42,883 nt of DNA from Microvirga arvi (GTDB taxonomy: Bacteria > Pseudomonadota > Alphaproteobacteria > Rhizobiales > Beijerinckiaceae). The DNA lies in the NCBI RefSeq assembly GCF_016892765.1, contig NZ_JAFEMD010000042.1, positions 1-42,883 of the forward strand, in the 5' to 3' direction. The notes under the pieces were generated by a model. That model saw only the letters and a program-made list of their open reading frames with translations, ran no database searches and was not told the origin of the DNA. Below are positions 34,750 through 42,797 of the stretch, in pieces (the first letter of the stretch is position 1; each line of letters starts with the position of its first letter). The position numbers and the translations under genes are program-made.

Positions 34750-35730
34750 ATGACTGAAGCCTTATCTGGTGTGCCGGCCCGCATTGTGTTCCTTGATCGA
34801 GATACGCTCTCTCCAGAAACGCAGCTGCGGACGCTGTCCTTCCCCCATGAACTTATCACCTATGGCAAGACCGCTCCGGGCGATGTAGGCACGCGCATTG
34901 CCGATGCCGATATCGTCATCACCAACAAGGCACCGGTAAGAGGCGATGCTATCGCGCAGGCACGCAACCTCAAGCTCGTCGCTGTTGCAGCCACCGGGTA
35001 CGACGTCGTCGACGTCGCAGCCTGCCAGGAGCGCGGCATCTCCGTGTGCAACATCCGCAATTATGCGGTGAACACTGTGCCCGAACACACTTTCGCGCTG
35101 ATCCTCACCCTAAGGCGCAGCATCCTAGCCTATGCGAATGCTGTTCGCCGAGGTCGATGGCAGGAGGCGGGTCAGTTCTGCTTCTTCGACCATCCAATCC
35201 GCGATCTCGCCGGCTCGACCCTCGGCATCATCGGTGATGGCGTGCTTGGACAGGCCGTCGCCGACATCGCCCGCGGGTTCGGCATGCGAGTGCTGTTCTC
35301 CGCCTACAAGGACTCAACCGGCATGGGTCCGCTCTACACCCCTTTCGAGGATGTGCTGCGACAGAGCGACATCATTACGCTGCACTCTCCGCTGATGCCA
35401 TCGACCCGCAACATGATCGCCGCTCCGGAGTTCCTCCTCATGGAGCGTCGGCCCCTGCTCATCAACACGGCCCGCGGAGGGCTGGTGGACGAGGCTGCAC
35501 TGGCGGATGCGCTCACAGCCGGACAAATCTCCGGCGCCGCCTTTGATGTGGTTACGGCGGAGCCGCCCGCCTCAAATCACCCATTCATGCGCCTGCTGGA
35601 TCGGCCTGACTTCATCCTTACGCCGCACGTGGCTTGGGCGAGCAGCGAGGCTGTCCAGGGGCTCACGGACCAGCTGTTTGAGAACATCGAGCTGTTTCGG
35701 GCTGGTAAACCCAGGAACCTTGTACGGTAA
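34750..35730 (+). CDS. D-2-hydroxyacid dehydrogenase (glycerate dehydrogenase/HprA-like)
   Basis: The 326-residue protein has the two-lobed D-isomer-specific dehydrogenase layout. The NAD-binding motif is GIIGDGVLGQAVADIA (about 156-171). Catalytic residues appear as Arg in INTARGGLVDE (about 240), Glu in VVTAEPPASN (about 270) and His in LTPHVAWAS (about 290). The substrate-lobe loop VAVAATGYDVVDVAA is also typical of HprA-like enzymes acting on hydroxypyruvate, glyoxylate or a related 2-oxoacid. It follows dctM after 148 bp, probably in the same transcription unit. Glycerate formed here would be a substrate for GckA. Confidence 0.88.
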   Translation: MTEALSGVPARIVFLDRDTLSPETQLRTLSFPHELITYGKTAPGDVGTRIADADIVITNKAPVRGDAIAQARNLKLVAVAATGYDVVDVAACQERGISVCNIRNYAVNTVPEHTFALILTLRRSILAYANAVRRGRWQEAGQFCFFDHPIRDLAGSTLGIIGDGVLGQAVADIARGFGMRVLFSAYKDSTGMGPLYTPFEDVLRQSDIITLHSPLMPSTRNMIAAPEFLLMERRPLLINTARGGLVDEAALADALTAGQISGAAFDVVTAEPPASNHPFMRLLDRPDFILTPHVAWASSEAVQGLTDQLFENIELFRAGKPRNLVR

Positions 35731-35731
35731 A

Positions 35732-35746
35732 ATTGGTATAACCAAT
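35732..35746. promoter_or_regulatory. putative GntR operator, site 3
   Basis: ATTGGTATAACCAAT, a perfect palindrome that extends to AATTGGTATAACCAATT. It begins just after the hydroxyacid dehydrogenase stop codon, implying a second promoter in front of the aldolase gene. Confidence 0.72.
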
Positions 35747-35774
35747 TGATATTCATACTTGCGTATGAGCCTTA

Positions 35775-35789
35775 ATTGGTATAACCAAA
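35775..35789. promoter_or_regulatory. putative GntR operator, site 4
   Basis: ATTGGTATAACCAAA, 43 bp centre to centre from site 3, about four helical turns, so that two dimers could lie on the same face. It lies 49 bp before the aldolase start. Confidence 0.7.
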
Positions 35790-35838
35790 TGAAATCCCAG
35801 TTTCGTCGGCAACATCCGACCTGCATCAAGGAGCCTCT

Positions 35839-36663
35839 ATGTTTCTCGGGAAAGAAGTTCGTCTGAATCGGATCGTGAATCCCAAGTCTGGCCGCATGCT
35901 CGCCATCACGGTTGACCATCCGATCACCCGCGGGATGATGCCCGGACTTGTGGATATTCGCTCTGTTATGCGCAAGGTTGTAGCCGGCAAACCTGACGGT
36001 ATCACCATGCACAAGGGCATCGCCGAGAAGGTGTTCGCACCTTATGCCGGCCAGGCCTCGATCATCTTGAAGGCTAGTGCCTATTCTGTGCAGTACCATC
36101 CGACGTACGACACGCCCGTTGCGGACGTGGAGGAAGCGGTGCGCTTTGGCGCTGACGCGATTTCGGTAGGCTGCATCGTCGGCGGCCCCGACCAGGCCCA
36201 GCAGCTGACATTCCTTGGCAAGATCTCCAAGGAAGCAGCTTCGGCCGGCATGCCGCTTGTCGCCCACATCTATCCGAAGGGCTCTCTGATCAAGGACCAG
36301 CACGACGCTGAGGTGCTGGCCTATGCGGTCCGGGCTGGTGCAGAACTCGGAGTCGACATCATCAAGACCATGTGGTCCGGTTCAGCCGAGAGCTTCCGCT
36401 CGGTGGTGGATGCCTGCCCGTCCATCGTGGCTCTGGCTGGTGGCGAGATGGGCGAGACTCTGGAGGACTATTTGCGCATGACCCGCCAGGCGCTCGATGT
36501 CGGTATGCGCGGCGTTACCTATGGCCGCTTCGTGTGGTCTCACCCGCATACCTCCGCCGTTATCAAATCCTTGTCCGCTTTGATGCACGATGATGCCAGC
36601 GTCGAAGGAGCTCTCAAAGTTTACGAGCGCGCCCTTGAAGAAGAGAAGGATCTCCAGAAATGA
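35839..36663 (+). CDS. class I aldolase, DhnA/LsrF/DeoC-LacD type
   Basis: The 274-residue protein begins MFLGKEVRLNRIVNPKSGRM. 'RLNRIVNPKSG' and 'AITVDHPITRG' match the N-terminus of DhnA aldolases and LsrF. The Schiff-base Lys is Lys176 in GVDIIKTMWSG. The phosphate-binding end is 'IVALAGGEMGETLEDYLRM' and 'GMRGVTYGRFVWSHPH'. Enzymes of this family cleave or form C-C bonds in phosphorylated ketoses (fructose 1,6-bisphosphate, ADH/AroA' products) or act as the LsrF thiolase. Here it lies just before an alcohol dehydrogenase and an FGGY kinase, so cleavage of a phosphorylated ketose or keto acid is the best inference. Two operators precede it. Its stop overlaps the ADH start. Confidence 0.85.
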   Translation: MFLGKEVRLNRIVNPKSGRMLAITVDHPITRGMMPGLVDIRSVMRKVVAGKPDGITMHKGIAEKVFAPYAGQASIILKASAYSVQYHPTYDTPVADVEEAVRFGADAISVGCIVGGPDQAQQLTFLGKISKEAASAGMPLVAHIYPKGSLIKDQHDAEVLAYAVRAGAELGVDIIKTMWSGSAESFRSVVDACPSIVALAGGEMGETLEDYLRMTRQALDVGMRGVTYGRFVWSHPHTSAVIKSLSALMHDDASVEGALKVYERALEEEKDLQK

Positions 36664-37700
36664 AGGCAGCAGTTCTTCGCGCTCCCGACGACGTCGTCTT
36701 GCAGGATGTCGCAACTCCGTCCGCCGGGCCCGGTGAGCTGATCCTGAAGGTGAGGGCCGCGACTGTGTGCGGGACAGATATCCGCATCCTGCGTGGCCGC
36801 AAAACCAAGGGCGTCCGCTTCCCGTCCGTTCTCGGCCACGAGTTCGCGGGCGAGGTGGTTGAAGTAGGGGCGGGCGTCTCGGAGTTCTCCTGCGGTGACC
36901 CGGTATCGGTTAATCCTGTCATTCCCTGCCGCAAATGCGCTTATTGCAAAACGGGCCGGGAGAATGTCTGCCAGAATCGTCAGGCCATCGGATACGAGTT
37001 CGATGGGGCTTATGCCGAGTACCTGAAGGTGCCTGCGCTCGCGTTGGAATCAGGTAATGCCGTCCGTATTCCGCAGGGCATGCCGTTCGAAGCGGCGGCT
37101 TTGGCGGAACCGCTGGCGTGCTGCATCAACGGCCTGCGCAATGTCGGCGTTGAACTCGGTGACGTCGTGGTTATCCTCGGGGCAGGGCCGATCGGTCTCA
37201 TGCATGCGGCGCTCGCGCGCCGGGCCGGGGCACGACTGGTCATCGTGAGCGAGCCCAACCAGATGCGCCGCGAGGCTGCCCTCGAGCGCGGCGTCGACAT
37301 CGCCTGTGATCCGACCAAGGAAGATCTGGCGGGGGTGATCCGTGGCGTGACTGACGGGCTCGGCGCGGACGTGGCAATCTTGGCCATCGGCGTTCCGGCG
37401 CTTGCCAACGAGGCGCTGAAGCTCGTGCGCAAGGGTGGCCGCGTCAATCTGTTTGCAGGCTTCTCGGCAGGTGACATGGCGACATTCGACGTCAATCTCG
37501 TGCACTACAACGAGATCGTCGTGACCGGGGCGAGCGCGCTGCGCCGCCAGGACTACGAGACAGCTCTCAACCTGCTCGCAGGTGGGCTCATCGATGCCAA
37601 CTCGCTCGTAACCCATCGCTTCGGACTGGCGGATGCTGTCGAGGCGCTCAAGGAAGCGGAGAGCGGACGGGCACTGAAGGTGGCGATTCGCAATGACTGA
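36660..37700 (+). CDS. zinc-dependent alcohol dehydrogenase (MDR, polyol type)
   Basis: The 346-residue protein has catalytic-zinc residues Cys in VCGTDIRIL and GHE in VLGHEFAGEVVEVG, structural-zinc cysteines CRKCAYCKTGRENVC, the NAD-binding GAGPIGLMHAALAR, and a tail 'VTHRFGLADAVEALKEAE'. This is the sorbitol/threonine/L-iditol dehydrogenase branch, which oxidises a secondary alcohol in a polyol or hydroxy acid. Overlapping start with the aldolase (ATGA) and an 8-bp overlap with the kinase gene show tight coupling. Confidence 0.92.
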   Translation: MKAAVLRAPDDVVLQDVATPSAGPGELILKVRAATVCGTDIRILRGRKTKGVRFPSVLGHEFAGEVVEVGAGVSEFSCGDPVSVNPVIPCRKCAYCKTGRENVCQNRQAIGYEFDGAYAEYLKVPALALESGNAVRIPQGMPFEAAALAEPLACCINGLRNVGVELGDVVVILGAGPIGLMHAALARRAGARLVIVSEPNQMRREAALERGVDIACDPTKEDLAGVIRGVTDGLGADVAILAIGVPALANEALKLVRKGGRVNLFAGFSAGDMATFDVNLVHYNEIVVTGASALRRQDYETALNLLAGGLIDANSLVTHRFGLADAVEALKEAESGRALKVAIRND

Positions 37701-39249
37701 AGCCTTCCTCGGGGTCGACGCTGGAACGAGCGGTATCAAGGTTTGCGCTTTCACGCGTGAAGGCCGCTTGGTTGCGAAGGCGCACCGGACGGTTCCTGTG
37801 GTCACACCTTATCCGCTCTGGGCCGAAATCGACCTCGACCGCTATTGGGCGGCCACCGCCGATGCTATTCGGGAGGTTGCCGCCCGCGTCCCCACGATCG
37901 TCTCGATTGGGCTTGCCACAACTTGCCCGACGACCATCCTTCTCGACGAGGAGGGTCAGGCAATACGGCCGGGCATCCTTTACCTCGATGGCCGGGCTCA
38001 GGCGCGTCTCGAAGATGTGGTCGGGGCCGATGCTGAGGCAGATGTGCAGCAGACCGGCAACCGGGCCAGCACGTCAACCTGCTGGGCAGCCAATTTGGCG
38101 TGGATCCGCGAGAACGAGCCCGCCGCTTGGGCAAAAGTGCGGCGGGTCACTATGCTCAACGGGTTTCTGGCTCGCCGCCTCAGCGGGTGGGATGGCATTG
38201 AGCCGACACAAGCCTCTTATTCGGGTCTGATGCGCATTGTTGATCCCAAACCATCCTGGAGCCGCGACCTCTTAGCCAGATGGGGGCTCGATGCGGCGAT
38301 CCTGCCGGAAATCAGCGGCTGTACCGATATGATCGGTCGGGTCACGGATGAAGCTTCCTCCTTGACGCAAATTCCCGCCGGCACCCCTGTGGCGCTCGGC
38401 GCTGCCGACACGGCAGCGGCCTCGTTCGCAGTTAGCCTGATGGACAGCGGCGAGGTTTTCGAATCCGTCGGCACGTCCGGGGTCATTACCTTCTGCCTCG
38501 ACCGTCCGGACTTCGAGCCGTCATTCCTGCATCGCCATCATATTGTGCCCGGCCGCTGGCTCGCCCATGGGGCGATGTCGACGCTGGGCGGTGCGTTCGG
38601 TTGGCTCAACAACAAGGTCTGGCCGGAGCTCAAGACTCTTGCCGAGTTGGAGCGCCTGGCGCAGGAGTCGGTTCCAGGAGCCAACGGTCTCTTGTTCCTG
38701 CCCTACCTTGCCGGCGAGCGGAGCCCCGTCTGGGACGCAGAGGCGAGCGGCAGCTGGCTCGGGCTTCTCCTCCGACACAGCCGACAGGATATGGTCCGCG
38801 CCGTCTTTGAGGGCACGACCTTCGGCCTTCGGCAGATTCTGGAGCGGGGTTCCGCCAAGTGGGGCAAGCGCCCGGAGCGCATGCTCAGTGTGGGCGGCGG
38901 AGCGCGGAACAAGTTCTGGGGGCAGATGAAGGCGGACGTCCTAAAGCTCGACTATATCATGTCCGACATGCCCGACGCTGCGGCGCTGGGAGCCGGCTTG
39001 CTCGGTGCTATAGCGGCAGGGCTGTTCACGGGCAGCGACGACAGCGAACTTCCACTGATTTCAGCCAACGCCACCGCGATTCGGCCTGGGTCCCAGCGAA
39101 CCATCGAGACCTATGACCGCATGTTCAAGATCTTCGATGCCGCTTACCCGCAACTGCGCGACTTGATGCACGCGCTTGCAGATCGTAGTTCTGGCCCGTA
39201 CGCAGATGAGGAGGCGCGGCCCCGGCTAGGGGTGCGAGCCACTGGGTAA
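37693..39249 (+). CDS. FGGY-family carbohydrate kinase (xylulokinase-like)
   Basis: The 518-residue protein has the two-domain FGGY layout: LGVDAGTSGIKVCAFTREGR (phosphate 1), 'TCWAANLAWIRENEPAAWAKV', 'GTPVALGAADTAAASFAVSL', 'FLPYLAGERSPVWDAEASGSWLGL' and the adenosine loop 'SVGGGARNKFWGQMKADVL'. It phosphorylates a sugar, ketose or related carbonyl compound with ATP. It resembles xylulokinase and LsrK in length and layout, but the substrate cannot be read. The product is the likely substrate of the aldolase two genes upstream. Confidence 0.9.
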   Translation: MTEAFLGVDAGTSGIKVCAFTREGRLVAKAHRTVPVVTPYPLWAEIDLDRYWAATADAIREVAARVPTIVSIGLATTCPTTILLDEEGQAIRPGILYLDGRAQARLEDVVGADAEADVQQTGNRASTSTCWAANLAWIRENEPAAWAKVRRVTMLNGFLARRLSGWDGIEPTQASYSGLMRIVDPKPSWSRDLLARWGLDAAILPEISGCTDMIGRVTDEASSLTQIPAGTPVALGAADTAAASFAVSLMDSGEVFESVGTSGVITFCLDRPDFEPSFLHRHHIVPGRWLAHGAMSTLGGAFGWLNNKVWPELKTLAELERLAQESVPGANGLLFLPYLAGERSPVWDAEASGSWLGLLLRHSRQDMVRAVFEGTTFGLRQILERGSAKWGKRPERMLSVGGGARNKFWGQMKADVLKLDYIMSDMPDAAALGAGLLGAIAAGLFTGSDDSELPLISANATAIRPGSQRTIETYDRMFKIFDAAYPQLRDLMHALADRSSGPYADEEARPRLGVRATG

Positions 39250-39266
39250 AGGAACTACGGTTTTAT

Positions 39267-39971
39267 ATGACCGACGGTGAAGACGATATCCTTGCGCGCG
39301 TCATCGACATCGCAATGGAGCTGAGGCCCGACAGCAGCGGACGGATTAAGCTTCCCACTGAGCGTGAGCTGGCCGATCAACTCGGCATCCAGCGCCCGAC
39401 TCTGCGGGATCGGCTGACCGTTCTGGAGACGCTCGGCCTGCTCCAGCGTGTCCAAGGCAGCGGAACCTATCTGGCGCTCCCGAACTCGCGGTTCCTGCAG
39501 TTCTATTTCGGCGTTGCTCTGAAGCTTGGGTTCATCTCGATTGATCAGATCCAGAACGCCATGGAGATGATTGGCCGAGAGATGGCAGGTGCCGCCGCGA
39601 TCCAGGCCAGCACTGCCGATCTTGAGGCGCTTGATGACCTCATCGACCAGATTGCCGCATCAGACTCCTTAGAGGATGTGGTTGAGCTCCAGTTCGAGCT
39701 TCACGCCAGCCTCGCCAGGGCGTGCCGCAACCCTGTGATCGTCATCGTCATCGATGGTCTCTCTTCTGTCATCCGGTCTGTGATTGCGAACAAGGTCAGG
39801 ATCATCTCCATGGTCCGCGGTGCGTTCGAGCGAAACGTCGAAGCGTACCGCGCACTCGTGCAAGCCCTAAGGGATCGCGAGCCGGAGCTCGCTCGTGAGG
39901 CTATTCAGGAGTGTTACTGGTTGTGGCGTCGGGAAGAATCGAAGATTTCGATCCTCAACATCAGCGAGTGA
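39267..39971 (+). CDS. FadR/GntR-family transcriptional regulator
   Basis: The 234-residue protein has an N-terminal winged helix-turn-helix (KLPTERELADQLGIQRPTLR, DRLTVLETLGLLQRVQGSGTYL) and an all-helical C-terminal FCD-like domain (ELQFELHASLARACRNPVI). The FCD metal His ligands are incomplete: the usual E-H-R near 'AYRALVQALRDREPELA' and the last His near 'IQECYW' are absent. It lies 17 bp after the kinase gene, same strand. The palindromes TTGGTATAACCAA fit a FadR-type dimer, so it probably controls both transcription units of this locus. Confidence 0.9.
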   Translation: MTDGEDDILARVIDIAMELRPDSSGRIKLPTERELADQLGIQRPTLRDRLTVLETLGLLQRVQGSGTYLALPNSRFLQFYFGVALKLGFISIDQIQNAMEMIGREMAGAAAIQASTADLEALDDLIDQIAASDSLEDVVELQFELHASLARACRNPVIVIVIDGLSSVIRSVIANKVRIISMVRGAFERNVEAYRALVQALRDREPELAREAIQECYWLWRREESKISILNISE

Positions 39972-40064
39972 GAGCTCTGGAAGGGCACGCGCGGCACTCA
40001 TATGCTCGCAGATTAGTGTTTTCGTAGTCTGCAAATTACGAGTCAACGGTAGAGTGGAACGACA

Positions 40065-40298
40065 ATGACTGAGCCTAAGCCATGCCCAATGTGCAGGGGC
40101 ACCGAATTAGGAATAAACTGCCTTGAATTATATGGGCAGTACGAGGCGCATTTTCTCTGCCTCAGTTGCGAGAGCGAAGTCGCACCACAGGGCCCTTTGT
40201 CAGAACCGTGCGGGACGGCAGCAGAAGCGGACGAGGCGGCTCTTCGCGCTTGGAACGATTTCGTGTCCGGTTTTCCCGGTAACAGGAATGTAGCTTAG
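40065..40298 (+). CDS. Lar-like zinc-ribbon protein
   Basis: The 77-residue protein has CPMCRGTELGI near the start, then FLCLSCESEVAPQGPL, giving two Cys pairs for one zinc, and a helical tail ending in the Lar-type 'EAALRAWNDF'. The match is to restriction-alleviation protein Lar and related phage proteins ('CPFCG ... C..CGA.G ... eAi.aWN'). Known Lar protects DNA from type I restriction. Here the role is unproven. It stands alone and could come from a prophage. Confidence 0.6.
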   Translation: MTEPKPCPMCRGTELGINCLELYGQYEAHFLCLSCESEVAPQGPLSEPCGTAAEADEAALRAWNDFVSGFPGNRNVA

Positions 40299-40681
40299 TT
40301 GTCGCTGATAGCCGCAACCCGCCGTCACGGGCAGGGCTGTGAATTGCTTCGCAGAGACTGAAGAATCTTGCCTTTATGGCTTACCGGTGTTCTCAGTCGA
40401 GGTTGTTGCCAGCGCGTGCGAGATGCGCATTCAGAACACGTTCGGCCCTGAGCTGGTTCGCATAGGCAGTTGCATTAACGACGCGCATCACGAGGCGGAG
40501 GATTGCTGTTACGAGCATAATTCTTATCCCTCTATAGAGGCGTTCAATAAGCCTCCTGTGATGAATAGATAATCCTTATGCTGCTGCGCGGTAGATAGGT
40601 CAGCACACGTGACCTATGCACTGTAGGCATATCAATCTAAATTTGCGCCAATGCTCCTTTCCTGGGCGCATGTGTTATATG
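40299..40681. other. region without a confident gene
   Basis: A 77-codon plus-strand frame (40339-40572) begins MNCFAETEESCLYG and is rich in Cys and His, but has no recognised motif and no evident ribosome-binding site. I see no repeat or RNA. Confidence 0.3.
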
Positions 40682-40855
40682 ATGTCTTTATTGACTTTTG
40701 GACTGCATGGTGACCATCCAGAGCGAGCCCTCGCGGGAGATGTGCTTAACATCAGGCAGCGTTTTCTCGCTTGGTGCGAGATCGTGCTGTACGGCGGCCA
40801 TAGCAACGAAGGTCGTGCCATTGTTGAGGCGTGGTATCAAAACCTGCAGCAGATC
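40682..40855 (+). pseudogene. hypothetical gene truncated by an IS6 end
   Basis: From the ATG at 40682 the product reads MSLLTFGLHGDHPERALAGD, then VLNIRQRFLAWCEIVLYGGHSNEGRAIVEAWYQNLQQI. At 40856 the IS6 terminal repeat GGCTCTGTCGCA begins and supplies the last residues (GSVANPS) and stop. The original C-terminus is lost. Family unknown. Confidence 0.4.
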
Positions 40856-41285
40856 GGCTCTGTCGCAAATCCTAGCTGAAGTTGAGGGAAGGAAACGAAC
40901 GTCGCACTGCGTCATGCGGCGAGCTGTTCGAACTGCTCCGCGAGCGAGAGATGTGGATTGCGGGCGTATTTCGCCTGTCCCTTCGCATCATGTGGACCAT
41001 TTCGATTCCGCTCAATACTGCACGAGCACTGTCCATCGCCTTGAAGCCGAGCATGGGTCGGACACGCCTTTTGATAGCGCGATGGTCCTGCTCAATTCGA
41101 TTGTTCAAATAGCGGCTCTGCCGGACGCGGATCGGCTTCAGTGTGCGTCTCGACCGGTCCTGGAGCCGGTCTGCCGTGTCACAGGACAAGATTGCCTCCC
41201 GGTTCGTTTGGCTGCCGTCGATCACGATCCGCTCAGGCCGGCCGTGCCGCCATTTGCGACGTATCCGTCGAAGTCTGGACCGTTC
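40856..41285 (-). pseudogene. IS6-family transposase remnant, C-terminal part
   Basis: The minus strand encodes GRPERIVIDGSQTNREAILS, CDTADRLQDRSRRTLKPIRV, RYLNNRIEQDHRAIKRRVRPMLGFKA and EMVHMMRR. A one-base loss then shifts the frame, and the true end (QAKYARNPHLSLAEQFEQLAA) continues in the next frame to a stop at 40912. The right terminal repeat GGCTCTGTCGCA is at 40856. The N-terminal third and left end are missing. It belongs to the same IS subgroup as 27623-28107, but the two share the VIDGSQTNREAILSCDT segment, so they are not halves of one copy. Confidence 0.8.
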
Positions 41286-41543
41286 ATGCAACCCGAAGGT
41301 GTGCCGAACGGAGGGTTAGGCTTTTTGCCGATTCGACTCACGATTTCCCGGCATGTGTCAAACTTTAAGACTGGGAGACAATCAGTTGCGGGAGCCATCC
41401 ACACAGTGCTCAACATCGCACCGTCGGAAGCGGGAGTCATCATCCCTATCGTTTGAGAGCGGTTCTTGCTCCAACCTCAACAGGTTTCAGGGTGCGCATT
41501 TCCACTTCCTGTCAACAGGTTCCTTACCGCTCATCCAGTGATC

Positions 41544-42779
41544 TCAGAAGCGCTGCGTTGCGAACGGCTTCAAGTCTATGCCGACGGACTTCCGTTCAAC
41601 CAAATCAGCGACGAGCCGTGATGTGATCGCAGCTTGGGTCAGGCCGAAATGCCCATGACCGAAGGCATAGATCACGCGCCGGTCCTTTCCGGCTGGCCCG
41701 ATGACCGGCAGGGAATCAGGGATCGAGGGGCGGAAGCCCATCCACCGTTTTGCCGGCGTCTCGGATTGGAGATGAGGCAGGAAACGCGACAGTCGCTGAA
41801 CCATGGCGTCTGTCCGGCCGTGATTGGGTGGAGCATCAAGCCCTGCGAATTCGACCGCGCCGCCGACCCTGTCGCCCGTATCCAGAGGGCTGGTCACGAA
41901 ACCCTCGCCCTCGAACATGATCGGTCGTCCGATCCCAAATGTCCCCTTCGGATAGGTTGCGTTGTACCCTCTTTCCGTATCGAGGGGGATCCGGTCGCCC
42001 AATTGAGCTGCCAAGGAACGCGACCAGATGCCGGCGGAGACTACCACCTGATCGGCGGCCACTTCCGGTGTTTCACCATCCGTATGAATGTGGATGGCAT
42101 GGTCCCTCGGTTCGATCCTCAAAGCCTGCGCCGCCACGTGAACGGCCCCTCGTTCCAGCGCCAGCCGCAGGAGGTCGGCGGCGAGCACGGCAGGATCGGA
42201 GACATGGCACGCCTCAGGATAAAGAACTGCGGCTTCGACATTGCGCAACGCCGGCTCGAGTTTGGCAAGTGCCGCAGGGTTCAAGACCTCCGCACTGATT
42301 CCGAAGTTGCGCTGATGCTCCACGATATCCTGGGATTGCCGAAAGGCGCTTTCATGCCGCCAGACGGAGAGGATGCCGTGCTCCCTGAGATGATCATTCA
42401 GGTTGAGCGATGACAGAAGGCTCTTCCAGGCGGGTAGAGCCTCCGCATTGATGGACCGGATCGCGCCGATGCTCGCCTTGATGCGGGACGGCGACGAAGC
42501 GAGCAGAAAGCGCGCCAGCCATGGCGTCAGATGCGGCAGGTATCCCGGCCGGATGGTCAGCGGCCCGAGCGGATCCATGAGCCAGCGCGGGAGGTTGCGC
42601 CAAGCCTTCGGAGAAGCGAGCGGCATGATGTCGGTGTGGGCGATCCAGCCGGCATTGCCGTCCGTCGGACGTCCCTGCTTGCCGCCCGGTTCCACCAGAA
42701 CGACGTCATGCCCCCGGTCCAGTATGGCATGAGCAGTGGCAAGCCCTACGATGCCTGCCCCGATGATCGCAACCCGCAT
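41544..42779 (-). CDS. FAD-dependent D-amino-acid dehydrogenase / D-hydroxyproline oxidase (DadA family)
   Basis: The 411-residue protein starts MRVAIIGAGIVGLATAHAIL with a Rossmann GxGxxG and ends DLVERK..VDLKPFATQRF. 'HGILSVWRHESAFRQSQDIV', 'EPALRNVEAAVLYPEACHVSDP', 'VVVSAGIWS' and 'RWMGFRPSIPDSLPVIGPAG' are typical of DadA-type enzymes. They deaminate D-amino acids and pass electrons to the respiratory chain. The C-terminus of a probable 4-hydroxyproline epimerase lies just upstream on the same strand, so this copy more likely oxidises cis-4-hydroxy-D-proline (HypO type). No transmembrane helix is present. Confidence 0.85.
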   Translation of the reverse strand: MRVAIIGAGIVGLATAHAILDRGHDVVLVEPGGKQGRPTDGNAGWIAHTDIMPLASPKAWRNLPRWLMDPLGPLTIRPGYLPHLTPWLARFLLASSPSRIKASIGAIRSINAEALPAWKSLLSSLNLNDHLREHGILSVWRHESAFRQSQDIVEHQRNFGISAEVLNPAALAKLEPALRNVEAAVLYPEACHVSDPAVLAADLLRLALERGAVHVAAQALRIEPRDHAIHIHTDGETPEVAADQVVVSAGIWSRSLAAQLGDRIPLDTERGYNATYPKGTFGIGRPIMFEGEGFVTSPLDTGDRVGGAVEFAGLDAPPNHGRTDAMVQRLSRFLPHLQSETPAKRWMGFRPSIPDSLPVIGPAGKDRRVIYAFGHGHFGLTQAAITSRLVADLVERKSVGIDLKPFATQRF

Positions 42780-42797
42780 GTTTGTCCTCGAACAGGC

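Noticed and set aside
35839..39249. AI-2 (lsr) degradation operon because of LsrF- and LsrK-like genes
   Set aside because: No LsrG, LsrR or Lsr ABC transporter; TRAP uptake and a zinc ADH do not fit AI-2 handling, although the kinase and aldolase superfamilies are the same.
41222..41443. Minus-strand frame with TDCLPVLKFDTCREIVSRIG beside the IS6 remnant
   Set aside because: It may be a piece of a gene cut by the IS6 element, but no family is recognised and the boundaries are unclear.
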